From positions 1 through 20,099 of the forward strand of contig CALCUH010000136.1 of NCBI GenBank assembly GCA_937907165.1: 20,099 nucleotides of DNA, in the 5' to 3' direction. Each line of letters starts with the position of its first letter. The stretch's first letter is position 1. Below the pieces are notes generated by a model, which was not told where the DNA came from, did no database searches, and saw only the letters and a list, made by a program, of their open reading frames with translations. Both the position numbers and the translations under genes were made by a program. The stretch is from an uncultured Bacteroidales bacterium. GTDB taxonomy: Bacteria > Bacteroidota > Bacteroidia > Bacteroidales > Paludibacteraceae. Shown here in pieces: positions 1 to 7,554 of this stretch.

Positions 1-503
1 GTCAGCTCATCAGAGAATCCCCCCTTCAACTGCTGCATCGCTATGCGGTGGGCTGACGCACTCCCCGCACCGATGAGGTCCGCCACGGCTTCCGCCTGCG
101 ACAGATCCATGCGTCCGTTCATAAAGGCGCGTTGCGTATATTCGCCGGGCAGTGCCATGCGGCAACCATGAGCTAAAAGTAGTTCAATGATTTTTTGTTG
201 GATGAAAGAGGAGCCGTGGCAGGAAATCTCCACGGAATCTTCGCCCGTAAAGGAGTGCGGTCCCCGGAAGAGGGTCGCCACCACTTCGTCCACGATCTCG
301 CCCTCGTCGGTCCGTATGGTGCCGAAATGGGCGGTGTGCGACTTGGCGTCGGCTAATTTTTTACCCGCTTTGACGGAGGTGAAAACTTTGTCCGTTATTT
401 CAATCGCGCTCGTTCCCGAGAGTCTGACGATGGCGATGGCTCCAATACCCGGAGCGGTGGATACCGCACAGATCGTGTCGGTCGCTATGTTGAATCTATC
501 CAT
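1..503 (-). CDS. mnmE: tRNA modification GTPase MnmE, N-terminal part (runs off the window)
   Basis: MnmE (TrmE) works with MnmG to install the carboxymethylaminomethyl group on U34 of certain tRNAs, using a formyl-folate-derived one-carbon unit and GTP. Only the first 167 codons are present, covering the N-terminal folate-binding domain. The protein begins MDRFNIATDTICAVSTAPG and contains IGAIAIVRLSG, SFTGEDSVEISCHG and PGEYTQRAFMNGRMDLSQAE, all hallmarks of the family. The helical and G domains lie outside the window. The start is the ATG whose complement is at 501-503, where the conserved N terminus begins. The gene starts only 8 bases after the stop of the epimerase-like gene upstream on the same strand, so the two are probably co-transcribed. 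The assignment is firm; only completeness is unknown. Confidence 0.95.
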   Translation of the reverse strand, partial: MDRFNIATDTICAVSTAPGIGAIAIVRLSGTSAIEITDKVFTSVKAGKKLADAKSHTAHFGTIRTDEGEIVDEVVATLFRGPHSFTGEDSVEISCHGSSFIQQKIIELLLAHGCRMALPGEYTQRAFMNGRMDLSQAEAVADLIGAGSASAHRIAMQQLKGGFSDEL

Positions 504-511
504 AATCGTAA

Positions 512-1990
512 CTATTTTTCCCAGCCTTCAAAAATCTCTTCCCCGTAACGGTTGTGCTCCTCTTTGCTGTGGGTCGGATACCATATCTGGGCGAAGAAAG
601 GATTCCCTTTCGCTATCTCGTCGTAGTTCCAAGGTGAAGGTAGGCACTCCGGACACCAATGTCCGCCAAGAAGAATCAAAGCGGGAGAAGCCTTGAAACG
701 GTGTCCGAATTGGCACTCCCATTCCAGCTTCGTGTGGATGTCTCCTTTCGTCATCTCTTCGCTGAGACATTTCCCTCCGCGGAAGGCGGCGGCTTGGCGC
801 ATGTCGTCGATGGTCCACTCTTCAATCGGTTTGGATTCGTCGTAGCCGTGGTCAAGCACGATGGCTTGTTCCGACGGGTGGGAGAGGTCCTGATGCTTCC
901 AATCCGGAATCTTTTCCCAAGCCTCTACGCTTCCGTAGTAGGCGGAGATTCGGCTCGTTTCTTTATTCTTAATCCACGATTGGGTGCCCCACTTCTCTTT
1001 GTAGGCTAATCGTTTTAAAACTTGTTTTATGATGAGTGATGGGACTATGGCGGAGAGGTGGTAGAACCATGGGACGCTCTTTCCCATTCGCTTGAAATAA
1101 TCGTCCACAGGAATGTTGCCGCGGAAATGCAGGTAATCTTCCAGTTTTTGTGAGTCTAGGTACCAGTATCCGTGGAAGTTCCGGAGAACGAACCATTGCG
1201 GTTCGAAGAGCTTTTCGGGGCGGTGGCAATGGATGGCGCCTAAAAGCTTGCATTCGAACTCATAGTTGCTCAGACGGTATTCCGGACCGCTGCCGATGTT
1301 GTAGAAACGGTTCCAAAAATCTTCGGGCACGCTCTCCTCGCAGAGGTTGGCGAGCAGTCGGCCGCTGTCTTCTATGGTGGTCCATTCCAATACGCCCCGC
1401 AAAGGCACATGGAACATGATCGGATCGAAGTTCTTGAGAATGGCTGGGTGTAGGATGCCCGATTGGCGCAAACAAACCCACTTCTTGATGCCCGATTCCA
1501 CGATGGTCCGCTCCGCTATCGTCTTGCTGATGGCGTAGTGGTCGTAGACGCTGATGCAGATCGGGTCGCCTGTCCGTCCCCAGTGGTTAGGCTCGTTGCG
1601 GTCGCTCGTTTGGGCGACGGAACCGATGTAGCAAACGTGTATGCCGTCTGCGTTGGGTTGCGCTAAAACAGCTTTCGCAACGTTCTCGGCGGCGAGTTGG
1701 TTTACATGACGTGTCTTGTTGGGAAAGTAATCTGCGGCGGGTGAGACCATGCCGCCCACGTGGAGTACGAAATCAGCCCCTTGGGTGGCCTCCAAAACGT
1801 CTTCATAGCGAGTCAAGTCCCCCCAGACGATTTTGATCTTCTCTTGATACGGCTCCAACTTCTTGCGGTTCGTATCGCTCGGACGAGCGAGCACGGTGAT
1901 GTCGAAACGGTCCAATCGCTTCATGAACTCTTGTAGTCCCGCCCAACCCATGGTGCCTGTGGCGCCTGTTATGAATATACGTCTCTTCAT
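512..1990 (-). CDS. NAD(P)-binding epimerase/dehydratase-like protein with C-terminal zinc-ribbon-like module
   Basis: A 492-residue protein. The N-terminal two thirds is an extended short-chain dehydrogenase/epimerase fold. It has the dinucleotide-binding loop GATGTMG at residues 9-15, an acidic GDLT stretch near 57-60, and the catalytic pair in YAISK (Tyr152, Lys156). After about residue 395 a different module begins, with Cys408, Cys426-x3-His430 and Cys446-x2-Cys449 set in WECQFGH and GGHWCPEC. This pattern resembles treble-clef or zinc-ribbon modules of the DUF4379 kind. The substrate is unknown. An upstream in-frame GTG (2003-2005) would add five residues, but the ATG at 1990 directly precedes the typical first strand (MKRRIFITGATG) and is preferred. 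mnmE follows 8 bases downstream. The SDR fold is certain; the zinc module is inferred from cysteine and histidine spacing. Confidence 0.85.
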   Translation of the reverse strand: MKRRIFITGATGTMGWAGLQEFMKRLDRFDITVLARPSDTNRKKLEPYQEKIKIVWGDLTRYEDVLEATQGADFVLHVGGMVSPAADYFPNKTRHVNQLAAENVAKAVLAQPNADGIHVCYIGSVAQTSDRNEPNHWGRTGDPICISVYDHYAISKTIAERTIVESGIKKWVCLRQSGILHPAILKNFDPIMFHVPLRGVLEWTTIEDSGRLLANLCEESVPEDFWNRFYNIGSGPEYRLSNYEFECKLLGAIHCHRPEKLFEPQWFVLRNFHGYWYLDSQKLEDYLHFRGNIPVDDYFKRMGKSVPWFYHLSAIVPSLIIKQVLKRLAYKEKWGTQSWIKNKETSRISAYYGSVEAWEKIPDWKHQDLSHPSEQAIVLDHGYDESKPIEEWTIDDMRQAAAFRGGKCLSEEMTKGDIHTKLEWECQFGHRFKASPALILLGGHWCPECLPSPWNYDEIAKGNPFFAQIWYPTHSKEEHNRYGEEIFEGWEK

Positions 1991-2024
1991 CTGAATCTGT
2001 GACACGTTTTTTTACCTTGACATG

Positions 2025-2032
2025 CAAAGTTA
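2025..2032 (-). promoter_or_regulatory. Candidate -7 element for the epimerase-mnmE transcript
   Basis: The minus strand reads TAACTTTG here, a perfect match to the Bacteroidota -7 consensus TAnnTTTG, 34 bases before the chosen ATG. No good -33 TTG was found at the usual spacing, so this is a candidate only. Confidence 0.45.
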
Positions 2033-2155
2033 GCAATTTATTTATTCATTACCTTGAATGATAGGAAAACGGATTTTTATGTTGCTGAGATATGAAGATT
2101 CGTCATATTGTTATATTTATTGATATAAGTTTTTAAAATTACACGTAGATATCTC

Positions 2156-2185
2156 TTGCAAATCAATAAGATATTTGTAACTTTG
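2156..2185 (+). promoter_or_regulatory. Candidate Bacteroidota-type promoter for the winged-helix gene
   Basis: A TTG at 2156-2158 is followed after 19 bases by TAACTTTG at 2178-2185. This matches the Bacteroidota -33/-7 arrangement (TTTG, about 19 bases, TAnnTTTG). It lies 43 bases before the ATG at 2229, leaving an AT-rich leader. Confidence 0.6.
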
Positions 2186-2228
2186 TATATATATGAAAGT
2201 TTACTAATTATTAAATTATTTATTTACC

Positions 2229-2429
2229 ATGCTAAAGGAAGTAATTGGAGACAACTCCGGAAAAGTTTGGCACTTGCTTAATGACAAAGGTGAGTTGACA
2301 TTTAACCAAATTAAGAAAGACTTGAAATTGAAAAACGAGGAAATTTATCTCGCTTTGGGTTGGTTGTTGCGTGAAGACGTGATTTATACTAACGAGAAGG
2401 ACGATAACGTATTTTACGGTCGTCGTTAA
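2229..2429 (+). CDS. Small winged helix-turn-helix protein (DUF2582-like)
   Basis: A 66-residue protein with helix-turn-helix spacing. It starts with MLKEVIGDNSGKVWHLL, then has a helix-turn-helix-like LTFNQIKKDLKLKNEEIYLAL, a third helix (GWLLREDVIY), and a short wing ending FYGRR. Single-domain winged-helix proteins of this length are common in Bacteroidota and fit the DUF2582 (PF10771) family. The expected role is DNA binding, but no target is known. It stands alone, with its own upstream promoter and a terminator about 60 bases downstream. The ATG follows an AT-rich leader without a strong Shine-Dalgarno sequence, as is usual in this phylum. Family assignment is good; function is inferred from fold only. 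Confidence 0.85.
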   Translation: MLKEVIGDNSGKVWHLLNDKGELTFNQIKKDLKLKNEEIYLALGWLLREDVIYTNEKDDNVFYGRR

Positions 2430-2491
2430 TTCCGCTTTTTAAGTCTTAGTGTATTGTGTGTCCTCTTTGTATAGAGGGGGAGAAAAAATTG

Positions 2492-2530
2492 AAGGGAAGG
2501 TGGCTCTGAGTCTCCTTCCCTTTATCTTTT
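2492..2530. terminator. Bidirectional terminator between the winged-helix gene and smpB
   Basis: A 9-base inverted repeat (AAGGGAAGG at 2492-2500 with CCTTCCCTT at 2514-2522) is followed by a T-rich stretch on the plus strand and flanked on its other side by an A-run at 2483-2488, which becomes a U-run on the minus transcript. It sits between convergent genes ending at 2429 and 2549. Confidence 0.75.
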
Positions 2531-2548
2531 GAGAAAAGTCTGATGAAC

Positions 2549-3007
2549 TTAACGTTTCATCGCCCTGTCCATTTGACGTCTGTCGTCCTTTTCCTTTAGG
2601 GATTCCCTCTTGTCGTACTCTTTCTTACCTTTTGCCACGGCTATTTCCACTTTCGCCAAACCCTTCTCGTTGATGAATAGTTTGGTAGGAACGACGGTGA
2701 AGCCGGTCTCTTTGGTCTGCCTTCTGATTTTGATTAGTTCCTTTTTGTTCAGCAGCAGTTTTCTGTCGCGGCGGGGAAGGTGGTTGTTATAGGTGCCGTA
2801 GAAATACTCGGAGATGTTCATTCCTTTAACCCACAATTCGTCATCGTTGAAGAAGCAGAAGGTGTCCACTAGACTCGCTTTGCCCATTCTGATGGATTTG
2901 ATCTCTGTTCCCACAAGTACGATTCCAGCCTCGTATTTATCTATGAATTCGTAATCGAAAGAGGCTCTTTTATTTTTGATGACTACGTCGCTTTTCAATT
3001 TTTCCAT
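2549..3007 (-). CDS. smpB: SsrA-binding protein SmpB
   Basis: SmpB binds tmRNA and delivers it to stalled ribosomes during trans-translation. The 152-residue length is normal for the family. Diagnostic stretches are NKRASFDYEF at the start, GIVLVGTEIKSIRMGKASLVD in the beta-barrel, HLPRRDRKLLLNKKEL, and AKGKKEYDKRESLKEKDDRR leading to the basic C-terminal tail that acts in the decoding centre. The start is an ATG five bases after the stop of the Yip1-like gene, so smpB is probably translated from a shared transcript. It terminates toward the convergent winged-helix gene. The identification is firm. Confidence 0.97.
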   Translation of the reverse strand: MEKLKSDVVIKNKRASFDYEFIDKYEAGIVLVGTEIKSIRMGKASLVDTFCFFNDDELWVKGMNISEYFYGTYNNHLPRRDRKLLLNKKELIKIRRQTKETGFTVVPTKLFINEKGLAKVEIAVAKGKKEYDKRESLKEKDDRRQMDRAMKR

Positions 3008-3012
3008 GTGCG

Positions 3013-3600
3013 TTATAATTTCATTATGAGGCTCATCAGTGTCTCCATTAGGATAGGGGAGGCGCAGATGACCACGAAAGCGTATAAGGTGAATTTCGTA
3101 TATTTTTCCTTCTCCAGTTCGGGGAATGTGGACGGTATGCTATACCAGATGATGTAGAAGAGGTAGAATAGCGTCGCGTAGATGAAAAATAATACGGAGA
3201 ATAATGTTGCTATCGTTTTGACTATCAGATAGAGCGAGATGGTAAAGGTGACCAACCTCGCGCTCGCATGGTAGTCTGGACGTTTCTTGAATAGTTTGGT
3301 CGTCAGCCTGCTGTTGATGATTAGCACAGCGACGTGGAAGCCGATGAAAATGGAGGAGATGCAGATGACTAATTTTTTCGAACAAATTTTTAGTGCATAT
3401 TCGAATGTGATGGATTCATTTATTTCGTAAGTGAAGTCGAAGAATACGTTAAGAAACGTAGCTATTATGACGAAACACATGAGCGGAAGCACATAACGGT
3501 AGCGGAGCTCGCTAATCGGCGCGTTCTCCTCCGCAATTCTGTTCCATTCCCTCTGCGGGAAACGGACTAATCGATAGAGCCGTTGAAATATCTCTTTCAT
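3013..3600 (-). CDS. Yip1-family-like integral membrane protein
   Basis: A 195-residue protein. The N-terminal amphipathic stretch (FQRLYRLVRFPQREWNRIAEE) resembles the entry segment of bacterial Yip1-domain proteins, in which a PxxEWxxIxxE-like motif precedes the membrane helices. At least four hydrophobic segments follow, at roughly residues 34-54, 76-103, 119-145 and 170-190 (for example YVLPLMCFVIIATFLNVFF). The family is of unknown function in bacteria. The gene is five bases upstream of smpB and probably drives or shares its transcription; such pairing says little about function. Membrane location is clear; the Yip1 assignment rests on motif and topology. Confidence 0.7.
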   Translation of the reverse strand: MKEIFQRLYRLVRFPQREWNRIAEENAPISELRYRYVLPLMCFVIIATFLNVFFDFTYEINESITFEYALKICSKKLVICISSIFIGFHVAVLIINSRLTTKLFKKRPDYHASARLVTFTISLYLIVKTIATLFSVLFFIYATLFYLFYIIWYSIPSTFPELEKEKYTKFTLYAFVVICASPILMETLMSLIMKL

Positions 3601-3781
3601 TGCTTTTCTCCCTTGCTTCTTTCGCGAATTTACTGAAATTCCCTCACTATTTCGTTAAGGATTATTAAAAATGAATCGTTTTGTCTTCCGATGATTTTCG
3701 AAAGAGGTTATTATGTTTATTTTTGTGCAATGTCTCAGTAAAAAGAGCACTCTAAGTTAATAATTTTATTGTGTTTGAAAT

Positions 3782-4687
3782 ATGGCATTGGTTAAAATAG
3801 AGAATGCGGGTGTTGTCGCTCAGATCTTGTTGGACGTGGGTGGACGTATCGTCTCTTTCCATCGTGAGGGAAAACCTAACGTTTTGGAGAGCGACCCTTC
3901 TTTGTGGGAAGAGCCTTCATCTAATCGGCTGGTTCCTACTCCTGACATGTTGGATTTCAAGGCTTATAATGGTCATGAGGTTTGGGTCGGGCCTCAGAGC
4001 CAATGGTGGAAACAGCAGACGCTCAATGCCGAGAAGCGGGAGTCCGATCTCTTTTGGCCGCCTGATCCCTATATCAGTTTCGGCTCCTATTCCATTGTCG
4101 AGCAGAGTGCTTCGTCCGTCACAATCATGGGCGAACCTTCTCCGCTGAGTGGGGTGAGAATGACTAAAAAAATCACCATTGAAGAGGATGGGACTTTGTT
4201 TTTCGAAGTGTCGGCGGAGAATGTGCGCGACACGGAGGTGTCGTGGGATTTGTGGCTGATTACCAGAGTGAATGGACACAACCCGAACTTCGTTCCTGTC
4301 GCTTCGGAAGAGGATGTTTTCTTGGGAGAACCTTCGCATCCTTATCAAGGACGACCGACCTATAAAGTGGAGAACGGTTTCTTCTCCTTCACACCTTTGG
4401 ATAATGACGGGCGGTTTGAGGAGTGTACGGGAAAGGCGTATATCAAGGCGGTTCGCCCGATTATCGTCACCCATTGCGGCGATGAGTGTCTGACGCTCGA
4501 ATTCGAACACCATGATTTCTCTTCCATCCATCCCGAGCAGGCTGAGATAGAATTGTATAATTTTGTGCATAAGGATGCCGAAAAATCTTTGCTGGAGTTG
4601 GAGTACCATACGCCTTATAAGACATTGACTCCGCATGAAAGTATCTCCACATGGTCCAGATGGAGGTTGTCTTCTTTGTGCCAATGA
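3782..4687 (+). CDS. DUF4380-type, galactose-mutarotase-like protein
   Basis: A 301-residue protein without a signal peptide. It is rich in beta strands typical of the aldose-epimerase/galactose-mutarotase supersandwich: an opening VKIENAGVVAQILLDVGGRIVSF, then NRLVPTPDM, YNGHEVWVGPQSQWW, a VRMTKKITIEEDGTLFFEV segment and WDLWLITRVNG. This layout (glycine-rich first strand, W-rich plate, later strands) matches the DUF4380 family, which is thought to be carbohydrate-related but is uncharacterised. No catalytic residues can be assigned with confidence. The next plus-strand gene begins 26 bases after the stop, so they may be co-transcribed. The fold is likely; enzymatic activity is unknown. Confidence 0.75.
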   Translation: MALVKIENAGVVAQILLDVGGRIVSFHREGKPNVLESDPSLWEEPSSNRLVPTPDMLDFKAYNGHEVWVGPQSQWWKQQTLNAEKRESDLFWPPDPYISFGSYSIVEQSASSVTIMGEPSPLSGVRMTKKITIEEDGTLFFEVSAENVRDTEVSWDLWLITRVNGHNPNFVPVASEEDVFLGEPSHPYQGRPTYKVENGFFSFTPLDNDGRFEECTGKAYIKAVRPIIVTHCGDECLTLEFEHHDFSSIHPEQAEIELYNFVHKDAEKSLLELEYHTPYKTLTPHESISTWSRWRLSSLCQ

Positions 4688-4713
4688 TAGGTAAACTTGT
4701 AAATTATGATATT

Positions 4714-5928
4714 ATGCGAAATTTGTTTATAACCTTGTCGCTGATTGTGATGTGTCACATTCCATCCTTTTCTCAAAAGGCGGGAAACGCATTGTATATT
4801 ATTAAAGATGGGAAATTGCAATCAGGAGTAGAAGTGGTTGATCGCCCGAATAACCTTGTTATGGAACAGGGTGATGGCTTTGTCTCATTTAAGAAGAAAA
4901 GTATGAGGCAACAAAACATATTCTTCAAGTTTGCGTTAAAAAAGTGTTACAATATAAAAAATATGAATTTGGTCGTGGAATATCAACTTCCGGAAACAGC
5001 CTTATGTGACGCTAACCATAAGTCGAATATGATACTTAATTTTTGTGCCGAAAAAATGGCTCCGACATTAATGTTTTGCGCATATAGCCTTAATAGAAAT
5101 ATGTGTTCGAACATCTATATAGATGGAAAGTTTGATGAAAGGACCGCCAAAGATTTTGTGACATATGAAGGCTTCGCTTATGTCGCAGATAGCGTTTGGG
5201 TTAATTCATTTGAACTCGCATATATGGATCGCTGGGAGTGGAGAGAAAGTGAGATGGATTCTATTCCCGGTGTGTTGAAAGTGAAAAATTTATATTACGC
5301 GAAACCGGATTCAGAGAAGACTCCTTTTTTTAGCACGAAATTTGATGCGCCAAATACATGGGATAAAACGTGGAATGCGGATAAGTTTTATCAAAACGGG
5401 GCTATTCTTACCTGTAGTAATCCTCGTCATCCCAAGGATATCAAAATGTTGTATATGAATCAACCTGAGAATTGGACTGGTTCGGACGGTTCTGCTTATT
5501 TGTCAAGTGAACTCTTTCATGGTTTGCTAGTCAAGAGTGCTTACAATTATCGGCATTATCGTATCACTGATAAAGATACGATGTTTCTGAAGAATATTCT
5601 ATTGCCTTCTGGCGTGAAAAAAATAAATTTGGAGTGCCTGCTTCGGGCTGAAAAACTAGTGGAGAACACACCGTCAGAGACAATCCCGATGTTTGTTACT
5701 TTTGATAAAGGTAAGACTATGGTTAGATTGTTCGATGATACGATACCAGCTATTTATACGAAGTTCGAACGTGATATTGATGTGCCTGCTGGAGCGAAGT
5801 ATATGGACCTGGTTTTTGCGCAGGCTTCCAAAGCGTCTTATATTGTCGACAATTTGATTATTGCTTCGTTGAAGACTTCTCAGTCGAAACCTAAAAAAAG
5901 CACAACACCTTCAAATGGCAAGAAATAA
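4714..5928 (+). CDS. Secreted protein of unknown function
   Basis: A 404-residue protein that I do not recognise. The chosen start (ATG 4714) gives a classical signal peptide, MRNLFITLSLIVMCHIPSFS, with probable cleavage near residue 20-21. In-frame ATGs at 4651 and 4684 would bury it behind a non-signal leader that overlaps the preceding gene. The mature part is rich in aromatic and charged residues, with a central stretch containing DAPNTWDKTWNADKF and a later VPAGAKYMDLVFAQASKASY, which looks like beta-sandwich sequence. It ends in a lysine-, serine- and threonine-rich tail (residues about 388-404). No lipobox or clear type IX sorting domain is visible. Codon use is more AT-rich than in the upstream gene. 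The gene ends at the strong terminator at 5943. It is real but functionally open. Confidence 0.75.
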   Translation: MRNLFITLSLIVMCHIPSFSQKAGNALYIIKDGKLQSGVEVVDRPNNLVMEQGDGFVSFKKKSMRQQNIFFKFALKKCYNIKNMNLVVEYQLPETALCDANHKSNMILNFCAEKMAPTLMFCAYSLNRNMCSNIYIDGKFDERTAKDFVTYEGFAYVADSVWVNSFELAYMDRWEWRESEMDSIPGVLKVKNLYYAKPDSEKTPFFSTKFDAPNTWDKTWNADKFYQNGAILTCSNPRHPKDIKMLYMNQPENWTGSDGSAYLSSELFHGLLVKSAYNYRHYRITDKDTMFLKNILLPSGVKKINLECLLRAEKLVENTPSETIPMFVTFDKGKTMVRLFDDTIPAIYTKFERDIDVPAGAKYMDLVFAQASKASYIVDNLIIASLKTSQSKPKKSTTPSNGKK

Positions 5929-5942
5929 TCGTTCATAAAAGT

Positions 5943-5990
5943 AACTGCAAAAAAAGCGTTCGGAATTTCCGAACGCTTTTTTTTGCAGTT
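5943..5990. terminator. Long palindromic bidirectional terminator
   Basis: A nearly perfect 48-base inverted repeat lies between convergent genes. AACTGC, seven A and GCGTTCGGA (5943-5964) mirror TCCGAACGC, eight T and GCAGTT (5968-5990) around a 3-base loop. The T-run serves the plus-strand transcript and the A-run serves the minus-strand operon, so each supplies the other's outer stem. Confidence 0.9.
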
Positions 5991-5997
5991 ATGCCGA

Positions 5998-6762
5998 TTA
6001 ATTTTTTTCTTGTTCCTCACCTGCCAATTCAGGATCGATAAGGATACGTCCGCAATATTCGCAGACGATTATCTTCTTCCTGATGCGGATGTCCAATTGT
6101 CTTTGTGGTGGAATCTTGTTGAAGCAACCACCGCAAGCGTCACGTTCGATAGGCACTACCGCCAAACCGTTTCTAGCATTCTTTCTGATTCTCTTGAATG
6201 CGGTGAGAAGTCTTTCCTCGATTTTCCCTTCGATTTCTTTCGCTTTTTCACGTAAGTTCTCTTCCTCTTGTTTGGTCTCGGAAATTACTTCGTCCAATTC
6301 CTTTTTCTTCAGATCCAAATCCTCGTTTCTTTCGGTGATAAGAGTCTTAGCTTTCTCCAACTCTTCTTTTCTGATTGCAGACAAGTTGATGGCTTCGTTG
6401 ATTCTCTTTTCGCTCAATTCGATTTCTAGAGTTTGAAACTCTATCTCTTTAGCGAGGTTCTCGTATTCGCGATTGTTACGTACATTGTCTTGTTGTTCTT
6501 TGTACTTGGCGATGAGGGATTTTGAATTCTCGATGTCGCTTTTCCTTCCTGTGATGGATGAATCGATTTGACGGATTTCATCGCTCAAGTTAGCTACACG
6601 AGTATTCAAACCTGCGATTTCGTCCTCTAAATCTTGAACTTCCAACGGAAGATCACCCCTCAATGTTTTAATTTTGTCAATTTCAGTGTTGACCAATTGA
6701 AGGTCGTAGAGAGCCTTGAGTTTCTCTTCTACTGTAATCTCTTTCGAATCTTTCTCTGACAT
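5998..6762 (-). CDS. Coiled-coil C4 zinc-ribbon protein (HP0958/CdsZ-like)
   Basis: A 254-residue protein with two parts. Residues about 10-190 form a long antiparallel-type coiled coil, with the family signature VRNNREYENLAKEIE near 94-108. A C-terminal zinc ribbon follows, with Cys210-x2-Cys213 and Cys234-x2-Cys237 (ACGGCFNKIPPQ and IIVCEYCGRIL). This is the PF02591 family, whose members include H. pylori HP0958 (FlgZ) and chlamydial CdsZ. These act as chaperones or RNA-binding adaptors in other bacteria; no flagella or type III system is visible here, so the role is unknown. The ATG lies 3 bases after the stop of the Nif3-like gene, as the last gene of the operon before the terminator at 5943-5990. 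Family identification is firm. Confidence 0.93.
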   Translation of the reverse strand: MSEKDSKEITVEEKLKALYDLQLVNTEIDKIKTLRGDLPLEVQDLEDEIAGLNTRVANLSDEIRQIDSSITGRKSDIENSKSLIAKYKEQQDNVRNNREYENLAKEIEFQTLEIELSEKRINEAINLSAIRKEELEKAKTLITERNEDLDLKKKELDEVISETKQEEENLREKAKEIEGKIEERLLTAFKRIRKNARNGLAVVPIERDACGGCFNKIPPQRQLDIRIRKKIIVCEYCGRILIDPELAGEEQEKN

Positions 6763-6765
6763 ACT

Positions 6766-7554
6766 TTATAAGTAATTTATCGGATTTGTTTTACTTTCTG
6801 AAATATAGACTGCAAATTTAGGATTAATTTTTGAAATTATCCCATAAAAAATCTCTTTTGTGTATTGCTCGGACTCAAAATGTCCGATGTCGGCGAGTAT
6901 GATTCGCCCCTCCGTATCGAAAAATTGGTGGTATTTCACATCTGCAGTCAGATAGATGTCCGCCTTCTTCCTAATTGCCGTTTCTGCGAATTCGAATGCG
7001 GATCCTCCGCAAAGGGCAATTCTTTTCACTTTTTTATCTGGTTCCACATGCGTGTGACGGATACATCCTACTTGAAAGATGGTTTTCACTCTCTTTAGAA
7101 AATCCATCGCATCTTCCTCTTGCGGAAGGGTGGCTATTACTCCCAATCCGATTTCCTCTCCTCCTTGTGTCTCGGTTTCGAGCGGACGAATGTCCTGTAA
7201 CCCAAGTTTCTCCGCCATTTTGGCGCTTACGCCTTTTGCCGCTTTGTCCATGCAAGTATGGCTGGAATAGATGGCGATATCGTTTTTGATGGCTTGTATG
7301 ATGCAACGCTCCGTTGACGTTCTCCCGCATATTTTTTTTTGCCCTTTGAAAATGAGCGGATGGTGGGAGATAATCAGATTACATTTTTTCCGGATTGCTT
7401 CTTCCACAACTTCTTCAGTTATGTCCAGTGTGATGAGAATACCTTTGATTTCTTGCGTTGAATCTCCCACTTGCATGCCGCAGTTGTCATAGCTCTCTTG
7501 ATAATCGAGGGGCGCATGTTCTTCTATGGCTGCTGTTATCTCATTGATTTTCAT
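6766..7554 (-). CDS. Nif3-like dinuclear metal-centre protein (YbgI family)
   Basis: A 262-residue member of the Nif3/YbgI family, hexameric proteins with a two-metal site. The metal ligands are visible: His64 and His65 in IISHHPLIFKG, His99 and Asp103 in SSHTCMDKA, and His225 and Glu229 in IGHFESEQ. YDNCGMQVGD at 23-32 and the C-terminal TNPINY are also typical. It is the short form, lacking the roughly 100-residue CutA-like insert found in many members of about 365 residues. The biochemical role of the family is unsettled; names such as GTP cyclohydrolase type 2 are not well supported. The start overlaps the end of the metallophosphoesterase gene by 14 bases, and the zinc-ribbon gene follows after 3 bases, so translation is likely coupled. 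Confidence 0.93.
   Translation of the reverse strand: MKINEITAAIEEHAPLDYQESYDNCGMQVGDSTQEIKGILITLDITEEVVEEAIRKKCNLIISHHPLIFKGQKKICGRTSTERCIIQAIKNDIAIYSSHTCMDKAAKGVSAKMAEKLGLQDIRPLETETQGGEEIGLGVIATLPQEEDAMDFLKRVKTIFQVGCIRHTHVEPDKKVKRIALCGGSAFEFAETAIRKKADIYLTADVKYHQFFDTEGRIILADIGHFESEQYTKEIFYGIISKINPKFAVYISESKTNPINYL

Noticed and set aside
2003..2005. GTG as start for the epimerase-like gene
   Set aside because: It adds five residues (MSQIQ) ahead of the normal first beta strand; the ATG at 1990 fits the fold and the promoter distance better.
2006..2228. tRNA or small structured RNA in the AT-rich region before the winged-helix gene
   Set aside because: No cloverleaf or stable GC-rich stem was seen. 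The region is explained by promoters for the two divergent genes.
3917..4684. 255-residue open frame on the minus strand opposite the DUF4380-type gene
   Set aside because: It is a shadow of the plus-strand gene. The translation is rich in Arg, Gln and Ile without a recognisable fold, whereas the plus frame has coherent beta-strand sequence.
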